A DNA stretch of 64,000 bases, from NCBI RefSeq assembly GCF_000316515.1, contig NC_019675.1, forward strand, positions 2,133,964 through 2,197,963. Direction: 5' to 3'. The position numbers were made by a program, and so were the translations under genes. Below are positions 58,628 to 64,000 of the stretch, one piece after another; the first letter of the stretch is position 1; the number at the start of each line of letters is the position of its first letter. The stretch is from Cyanobium gracile PCC 6307 (lineage in GTDB: Bacteria > Cyanobacteriota > Cyanobacteriia > PCC-6307 > Cyanobiaceae). The notes beneath the pieces were generated by a model. The model was not told the DNA's origin, made no database searches, and saw nothing but the letters and a program-made list of their open reading frames with translations.

Positions 58628-59458
58628 TTAAACTTCTAAAGCATTCAACTTCTCTTGCCACTTTAGAAAGGTATCTTCCTCTAAGGGACTAATCATACTA
58701 TCAACCAACAAGCGCTTAGCCGCAAGAATTTTGCCTGAGTCATCCATATCCTTTTGGGCACGAGCAAAGATAGTGCAGTTTGACAGAAAAGGAGGGTTTG
58801 GCCATGCGTACTTCTCTATAGCTTCTACTTTGAAGCCAAGACTGAAGAGGGTCTGCCGAAGCCTTTGCGGCCACCACTGTTCAATATGATAGCCCCATTC
58901 AGACGACTGATCCCCCACTAGATGTCGCACAATTCCTGATTTCGTTCGATAGTCTTTACTTTGTAGGAACTGCCTAGCATTTGCCTCAAAGTCGGGAACC
59001 TCGATGATCAACAAACCATTTTTCTTGAGCCAAGTACTCCATTTTATCAGCATGATTAGGGCATCAACCCTGGAGAAGTGCTCAAAGACATGATGAAGTC
59101 GGATCTCATCAACTTCATTTGCTAGAACCCTGAGATGATTTATATCAGCATAAAGGTCCGCCTCTGTTTGATGCATTACTTGATGCCTATCTGGAGGATA
59201 ATCTATATTGACATATTCTTCAAATCCAACTTGGCCACACCCAAGATGCAGTCGCAGGGGCTTGGCCTCACTCCAGAGCCCCAATTCCAAGAGTCTTTCT
59301 TGCAGCGTAGATGACTGATTCTCGAAATAGAAGGCCTTGGATCTCTTGCGTCTTGTGGTTGTAGGAATCTGCGAAGCTGGTTTCTCTGATTTCCAGAATG
59401 GGAAAGCCTCCAAAGAGAAGACCCCTCGCCACTGATTCAGTCCAACGTAATTCTGCAA
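58628..59458 (-). CDS. SAM-dependent methyltransferase
   Basis: A 276-residue protein with LRLHLGCGQVGFEEYVNIDY (SAM loop and acidic residue), EIRLHHVFEHFSRVDAL and WLKKNGLLIIEVPDF, the arrangement of predicted methyltransferases common beside glycosyltransferases. It converges on the GT2 gene with a nine-base gap. The 166 bases up to the next gene contain nothing recognised. Confidence 0.88.
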   Translation of the reverse strand: MQNYVGLNQWRGVFSLEAFPFWKSEKPASQIPTTTRRKRSKAFYFENQSSTLQERLLELGLWSEAKPLRLHLGCGQVGFEEYVNIDYPPDRHQVMHQTEADLYADINHLRVLANEVDEIRLHHVFEHFSRVDALIMLIKWSTWLKKNGLLIIEVPDFEANARQFLQSKDYRTKSGIVRHLVGDQSSEWGYHIEQWWPQRLRQTLFSLGFKVEAIEKYAWPNPPFLSNCTIFARAQKDMDDSGKILAAKRLLVDSMISPLEEDTFLKWQEKLNALEV

Positions 59459-59624
59459 TGAAGAATGATCTCCTAAACTTGAGCCTAGTCTAGCGCAGAG
59501 GGCAATGCAAGGAACAGTCCGGCCGTCGCGGTGCCACTTAACATCATGGCCAAAAGTCGATCTTTGAATAAGATGAAAGAGAGGTTTACTTCAAAAACAG
59601 TTCTTGCAGATTCCCGGAAAGAAG

Positions 59625-60383
59625 TCATCTTATGCGCTTAAGATACCCTTTACGGGCAACAGTAATCAGAAGCTTATCATCAATGGCCTTATCCGCCTCA
59701 AACTCTGGATGAGTGGTGAGCCATTCATCCACCGCGGTCATCGGATTGTTTCCGATATCCCATGGGCGATTAGAAAAGGAACCGGCGGGTAGATCTTCAA
59801 TGACAGTATCAAACACGATGCAGTAGCTACCCAGCGAAACCAAGCCAGCATAGGCGTTAAGTTCAGCCAATACGTGCTGATGCGTATGATTTGAATCGAG
59901 TGAGACCAAGACACATTCTTTGTCCACTGCATAACTCCTTACCGTATCAATTACTTGACGATCGATTGAAGAGCCCTGAATCAATTCCATCTTAAAGCGC
60001 AAAGGATGCTCGTCCAATGCAATTCGGTTATGAGGCCGTATGTCAATATCTACACCAACGACTTTGCGTGATGATTGACGGGGGTCTTTGCCTTCCATGA
60101 CATCCAACAGGCAGAGCATAGAGGCCGTAAGAACTAGAGAGCCGCCATGAGCTATTCCAGTCTCAATAATCAAGTCTGGTTTGGTGAGCGAGATCAGCTC
60201 TTGGACCTGGACGATATCCTGCGGGTACTGGATAAGTGGCCTTCCAAGAAACTCAAAGTGATAAGAATAGTTATACTTATTGGCCTTGCCAAACCACTCT
60301 CGCGTTGATTTAAGGAGCTCTACATCCGCTCCCTGGGACGTGATCTCCATTGAACATGTTTCTTTAAACTCAGAATAACTCAT
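59625..60383 (-). CDS. CmcI-like sugar O-methyltransferase / hydroxylase family
   Basis: A 252-residue protein of the cephalosporin-hydroxylase (CmcI/rhamnosyl O-methyltransferase) family: YHFEFLGRPLIQYPQDIVQ, LIIETGIAHGGSLVLTASML (SAM loop, ETG-x-HGGS), VVGVDIDIRPHNR and LVSLDSNHTHQHVLAEL (metal residues), then DTVIEDLP and RPWDIGNNPMTAV. Members of this family O-methylate rhamnose in glycolipids. ATGA overlap with the formyltransferase indicates one translation unit. Confidence 0.88.
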   Translation of the reverse strand: MSYSEFKETCSMEITSQGADVELLKSTREWFGKANKYNYSYHFEFLGRPLIQYPQDIVQVQELISLTKPDLIIETGIAHGGSLVLTASMLCLLDVMEGKDPRQSSRKVVGVDIDIRPHNRIALDEHPLRFKMELIQGSSIDRQVIDTVRSYAVDKECVLVSLDSNHTHQHVLAELNAYAGLVSLGSYCIVFDTVIEDLPAGSFSNRPWDIGNNPMTAVDEWLTTHPEFEADKAIDDKLLITVARKGYLKRIR

Positions 60384-61126
60384 TTCCTCTTCGTGATTTT
60401 GATCCTAGCTTCATATTCTATGCCACCATCAACAAAGGTGCAAGCGGGATGCCCTGCAAAGGTTCGTGCTCTCAGCAGATTCAAGAGACGGCGTGCTGTG
60501 GTTGGCTCATCGAGTTGGATTGTAGATGCTGGCCCTAGCTCTGAAGCATAATGAAAAGACCCCAAGGATAGATCTTGACCTACTGAGGCAAAGGTCAGTG
60601 AGCGAAGACTAGGATACGTATTTTCAAACAATGCTTTCATTGCAGCAGTCGCCTTGTTGTAAAGCGTCTCTCCTGTGTCCTCCCAAGTATAATGGATGGG
60701 AGATTGTGCCACTACTGAACCACAGTCAATCCCCTGATCAACAACATGAAGGCTAACGCCGAATGGGCACTGCTCGACTAATGCCCAAAAGTTGTAGTGC
60801 TTACCTCTGTTGTAGGGGAGCAGACTTGGATGGGTGTTGATAAAGCCATGGTTGGCAACGTCAATGAGCTGGTGACTGATTAGTTGTGGCCACCATAGAA
60901 GAAGTCCCAAATCGATAGTCCCAGCATGGCTTGCCAACACTTGAAGACAAGATTCTTCGTTGTCAAACTCGTGGGCACAAAGGCCCTCCTCTAGTGCAAG
61001 CCAATAGATATCATTCTGGGAAGTAGTAAAGATTGCTGTTAGGTCGGCCCTGTGAAAACGTGCAAGCCATTGTACACAGTGGCTTCCAACTACTCCGTCA
61101 GCAAAGACGATAACTGATGGTGGCAT
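60380..61126 (-). CDS. Formyltransferase (sugar N-formyltransferase-like)
   Basis: A 248-residue protein of the formyl-THF transferase family. The catalytic triad is present: Asn97 and His99 in INTHPSLLPY and Asp134 in VVDQGIDCGSVVA. It is shorter than methionyl-tRNA formyltransferase and lacks its C-terminal domain. With a sugar aminotransferase next door (11-base gap) it most likely formylates a 4-amino or 3-amino deoxysugar, as VioF/QdtF do, using N10-formyltetrahydrofolate. Confidence 0.85.
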   Translation of the reverse strand: MPPSVIVFADGVVGSHCVQWLARFHRADLTAIFTTSQNDIYWLALEEGLCAHEFDNEESCLQVLASHAGTIDLGLLLWWPQLISHQLIDVANHGFINTHPSLLPYNRGKHYNFWALVEQCPFGVSLHVVDQGIDCGSVVAQSPIHYTWEDTGETLYNKATAAMKALFENTYPSLRSLTFASVGQDLSLGSFHYASELGPASTIQLDEPTTARRLLNLLRARTFAGHPACTFVDGGIEYEARIKITKRK

Positions 61127-61137
61127 TCTGCTCCAGC

Positions 61138-62268
61138 CTAATGGGTCCTTGCAATAGCATTTCTGACGATGTCAGAAACGAAGAGAATGTCACTGTCGGT
61201 CAGGTCGTGAAATGAGGGTAGGTTTAGTGCTCTGAGGTAAATGTTCTCCGAGATGAATCGTCTGTTAAATGCCTTTCTTCCCTGAACCGGCGTAGCACTC
61301 AAAGGCCAGAAGAAAACCCGTGCATCGACCCCATTCTGTTTCAGTTCGGAGATCAGCACATCACGTTCAAACGGGATATCATCCTCAACCACCAGCGTAG
61401 GCATCCAGAAGCCATTCGTGCATCCCTCCGGCTCAGGATTCATGCGGACCGGCAAGTCCTTGAAACACTCATAATACATCAAGAAGATATTACGTTTAGC
61501 TTCTATAAGGCAGTCAATCCGTTGGATTTGACCACAGCCGATCGCCGCCTGAACGTTACTCATTTTATATTTATATCCGACTAGATCTGGCCAGAATTGC
61601 TTCCCCTGAGCTCTTGAACGCCCATGATTTGAGAGCGTCAATACACGCTCATAAAGATCCGGTTGATTGGTAACAAATATGCCTCCCTCCCCTGTCGTCA
61701 TCGTCTTGGTGCCGTGGAAAGAAAAGGCACCGAAGGAGCCCATGCTGCCAGCCCGCTTGCCGTGATAGACCGAACCGATCGCTTCTGCAGCATCTTCAAT
61801 CACCGGGATGCCGTGGCGCTCACCAATCTTGAGTAGGGCATCCATATCACAAAGGTTACCGTAGAGGTGCACAGCCACAATCGCCTTTGTGTTGGAGGTG
61901 ATCGCCGCCTCCACCTGTTGAGGATCTAGGCACCAACTGTCCTGCAGGATATCGACAAACACCGGTGTGGCTCCCAAGTGCACAATTGGGGCCGCTGTGG
62001 CGACCCAGTTTGTATCAGCCATAATCACCTCATCGCCAGGACCTATCCCAAGAGCATGCATGCCCATATGGAGAGCCCCTGTGCAACTGCTCGTGGCGAT
62101 GGCGTACTTCACGTCAAGATGAGCTTTAAATACCTCCTCAAAACGGATAATGTAGTCGTAACAGTGGTCTCCCCAGCCATTACGAGCCGCATCGGTGGCA
62201 TAAGCCACTTCAGTTTCCGTGATCGATGGACGAGTATAGGGGATGTTTCGTAGCTGCTTGTCTGCCAT
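61138..62268 (-). CDS. DegT/DnrJ/EryC1/StrS-family sugar aminotransferase
   Basis: A 376-residue PLP enzyme that aminates a keto-deoxysugar nucleotide. PLP lysine is K188 in FSFHGTKTMTTGEGG, the ring-nitrogen Asp is D159 in VIEDAAEAIGS, and the opening NIPYTRPSITETEVAYATDA with RNGWGDHCYDYI resembles GDP-perosamine synthase types. It lies in one unit with the formyltransferase and C-methyltransferase-like genes. Confidence 0.93.
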   Translation of the reverse strand: MADKQLRNIPYTRPSITETEVAYATDAARNGWGDHCYDYIIRFEEVFKAHLDVKYAIATSSCTGALHMGMHALGIGPGDEVIMADTNWVATAAPIVHLGATPVFVDILQDSWCLDPQQVEAAITSNTKAIVAVHLYGNLCDMDALLKIGERHGIPVIEDAAEAIGSVYHGKRAGSMGSFGAFSFHGTKTMTTGEGGIFVTNQPDLYERVLTLSNHGRSRAQGKQFWPDLVGYKYKMSNVQAAIGCGQIQRIDCLIEAKRNIFLMYYECFKDLPVRMNPEPEGCTNGFWMPTLVVEDDIPFERDVLISELKQNGVDARVFFWPLSATPVQGRKAFNRRFISENIYLRALNLPSFHDLTDSDILFVSDIVRNAIARTH

Positions 62269-62271
62269 CGC

Positions 62272-63513
62272 TCAGATGTCTGTGAGGTACGGAATCGCCA
62301 CTTTCACTGGTATTGTAATCATTGGGCTAAGCTGGGCTTTCACCTCTGCCGCTAGGTTCCAGGGGAGAATAAGCAGTTCATCGGGCTGCCGCAGAAGCAA
62401 CTCCTCTACACTCACGATCGGGATATGACTTCCTGGCAGCCACTTCCCGACCTTACTAGGGGCTAGATCTGCCACAGCCTCGAGCAGATCACTGCGGATC
62501 CCTGCAAAGTTCAGCAGCGTGCTTCCCTTGGCAGCGGCGCCGTAAGCCAGAACACGACGTCCGCTACGACGCGCGGCCAACAGATACTCCAGTAGAGCGA
62601 ACTTAGCTTCCAGTGCCCGTTCTTGGCAGCGAACGTAAGCTTCAACTGTGGTAAGGCCCGCAGCAATCTCGTCCGAAAGCACCTTGTCCACAGCTTCACG
62701 CTCCGCAATCGTTTGGGCCCTTGCAGCCGACTCGCCGGCTCGGGCCAACCAGACTCGAAGACTGCCTCCGTGGGTGGTGATCTGCTCTGCATCAAGCACC
62801 ATCAATCCGGCATCTCTCGCCACACTCAACATAGTAGTAAGGCTTAGATAGCTATAATGCTCATGGTAGATCGTGTCGAACTGATTGCCATCCAAGAGAC
62901 TCAGAAGATGGGGGAATTCAATAGAAGCCAGTCCTGTAGGCCTGAGCATCGCTGCAACAGCAGCAAGAAAGTCATTGATATCTGGAACATGCGCTAGCAC
63001 GTTGTTCGCAACAAGCAGATCCGCCCTCAACCCTTGGGAGACCAACTCCGCCGCAAGGGGGCCGCCAAAGAAAAGCTCAATTGTTTCAATGCCCTTTTCC
63101 CGCGCGGCTTCAGCAGTTGCATGGGTAGGCTCAATACCCAAGCAAGGTATGCCCAGTTCTTGAACATACTGGAGCAGATACCCATCGTTACTTGCTACCT
63201 CCACTACAAGACTATGCTCGTTCAATGCAAGCCTCTCGGCCGCCTGCTTCACGAAGCGCTGGGCATGTCGGCACCACGTAACGGAGGTGCTTGAGAAGTA
63301 GGCATAATCTGCGGTAAACAATTCATTGGCAGGGGCATGCATTGGAAGCTGGACAAGCCAACACGAAGTGCAGACGAATACTCTGAGCGGGAAGTAGACT
63401 TCTGGCAAGTCCAACTTTTCTTCCGTAAGATAGGCATTGCTTGGTGGTTGATGACCGAGATCAATCACTTCATGGTGCAGGGGAGTTCCGCAGTGCCGGC
63501 AATGGTGGGTCAT
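62272..63513 (-). CDS. Sugar C-methyltransferase-like protein (TylC3 type)
   Basis: A 413-residue three-domain protein: an N-terminal zinc domain with Cys5, Cys8 and Cys48, Cys51 (CRHCG, CTSC), a SAM Rossmann domain (VVEVASNDGYLLQY, about 104-117; TIYHEHYSYLS with the catalytic His/Tyr) and a C-terminal domain with YGAAAKGSTLLN and LILPWNL. This is the layout of NDP-hexose 3-C-methyltransferases (TylC3, TcaB9). Many proteins of this family in cyanobacterial clusters have not been tested. Its start overlaps the RfbC-like gene by four bases. Confidence 0.88.
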   Translation of the reverse strand: MTHHCRHCGTPLHHEVIDLGHQPPSNAYLTEEKLDLPEVYFPLRVFVCTSCWLVQLPMHAPANELFTADYAYFSSTSVTWCRHAQRFVKQAAERLALNEHSLVVEVASNDGYLLQYVQELGIPCLGIEPTHATAEAAREKGIETIELFFGGPLAAELVSQGLRADLLVANNVLAHVPDINDFLAAVAAMLRPTGLASIEFPHLLSLLDGNQFDTIYHEHYSYLSLTTMLSVARDAGLMVLDAEQITTHGGSLRVWLARAGESAARAQTIAEREAVDKVLSDEIAAGLTTVEAYVRCQERALEAKFALLEYLLAARRSGRRVLAYGAAAKGSTLLNFAGIRSDLLEAVADLAPSKVGKWLPGSHIPIVSVEELLLRQPDELLILPWNLAAEVKAQLSPMITIPVKVAIPYLTDI

Positions 63514-64000
63514 GGCAGGCCCTCCAACCGAGGCAGCGACCGATCGCGCTCGCTCAATTCCTTGGGCTCCATAGGCCAGCTGATACCGAGCTGGGGATCA
63601 TCCCAACGCACACCCGACTCCTCCACTGGGCGATAAGGAGCCCCGTGGAGATAGAGCAGGGTGCTGTCCGGCTCCAGCACCTGAAACCCATGGGCACAGC
63701 CGGTGGGGATCAGCAAGGAATTCCCTGTCTCAGCACTGAGCTCCACCGCCACCCAGCGGCCTCGTGTTGCGGAGTGTGGCCGCAGGTCAACTACCACATC
63801 CCATACACGTCCTACTACGCAGGTGACCAACCGGACCTCGGCAGGCATTCCCCTCTGTAGATGCAGTCCACGGACCGTCCCGGGCCGCGGATTCTGGCTG
63901 AGGTTGACCTGCTCGATCGGACGCTCTGCCCCCCAGAGCTGGTTCCACTCACCGCGTCGGAAGACATTCAGGAAACGGCCGCGGTGATCGCCATGGGGCT
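63510..64000 (-). CDS. dTDP-4-keto-6-deoxyhexose 3,5-epimerase-like (N-terminus beyond window)
   Basis: The visible 163 residues belong to the RmlC/RfbC cupin family: RGRFLNVFRRGEWNQL, VNLSQNPRPGTVRGLHLQ (with the catalytic His), VWDVVVDLRP, the LIPTGCAHGFQVLE strand with the second His region, and SGVRWDDPQLGISWP. The usual PxAQxKLV after GLHxQ reads MPAEVRLV, so Gln becomes Glu. An in-frame ATG at 63848 exists, but the family similarity runs past it to the window end. Together with the TylC3-like protein it suggests an epimerised, possibly branched deoxysugar. Confidence 0.88.
   Translation of the reverse strand, partial: PHGDHRGRFLNVFRRGEWNQLWGAERPIEQVNLSQNPRPGTVRGLHLQRGMPAEVRLVTCVVGRVWDVVVDLRPHSATRGRWVAVELSAETGNSLLIPTGCAHGFQVLEPDSTLLYLHGAPYRPVEESGVRWDDPQLGISWPMEPKELSERDRSLPRLEGLP

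Overview
The window is chromosomal DNA of a GC-rich picocyanobacterium, most likely from the Cyanobium/Synechococcus group. Pointers are an RpaB-type response regulator, a primary-like group 2 sigma factor, an mreBCD cluster, the cyanobacterial egtB-egtD locus with its two small companion genes, a GtrA/GtrB-like module, dense ATGA/TGATG gene overlaps and strong G/C bias at third codon positions. The assignment is an inference from gene content; no rRNA is present.

Layout. 1-5.5 kb: start of a HEAT-repeat gene, a small membrane protein, an M20 amidohydrolase, a TPR protein, a GtrII-like membrane protein and ruvB. 5.6-13.1 kb: smpB, an atypical Ser/Thr kinase behind a cysteine-synthase homologue, then divergently egtB, egtD, two small hercynine-associated genes and a YdcF-family gene. 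13.1-20.4 kb: a small conserved gene, lysS, rpaB, a sugar-type binding lipoprotein, mreD-mreC-mreB and ssb with a terminator. 20.4-27.4 kb: dedA, a three-gene Gtr-like glycosylation module, ahcY, tsaE and mutY. 27.4-32.3 kb: an accessory patch where an IS91-like element (HUH transposase plus tyrosine recombinase) has split an acyl-CoA dehydrogenase gene divergent from an HxlR-family regulator, followed by a MAPEG-family gene. 32.3-47.3 kb: ordinary core genes (2OG oxygenase, sigma factor, mgtE, gpx, gyrB, miaA, infC, dienelactone hydrolase, a GntR regulator with cysE, a VapBC-type toxin-antitoxin pair, secA, GNAT, tRNA-Gly). 47.4-64 kb: a surface-polysaccharide island.

The polysaccharide island opens with a polyprenyl-phosphate sugar transferase and galE on the plus strand. 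Minus-strand transcription units follow with glycosyltransferases, methyltransferases and nucleotide-sugar enzymes. From about 55.5 kb to about 63.5 kb the DNA is clearly richer in A/T than the rest, as expected for transferred O-antigen-type genes. The last five genes (C-methyltransferase-like, PLP aminotransferase, formyltransferase, CmcI-like protein and an RfbC-type epimerase cut by the window end) together suggest an N-formylated and possibly C-methyl-branched deoxysugar.

The clearest structural result is at 28,263-30,731. Removing exactly these 2,469 bases, which carry one of two flanking GTTG copies, restores an uninterrupted 385-codon acyl-CoA dehydrogenase frame. Other points for a second look are the perfect palindrome between the cysteine-synthase homologue and egtB, the palindromes at the HxlR, GntR and VapBC promoters, a UUCG hairpin covering the ahcY ribosome binding site, and the kinase that has arginine where the ATP-binding lysine belongs.
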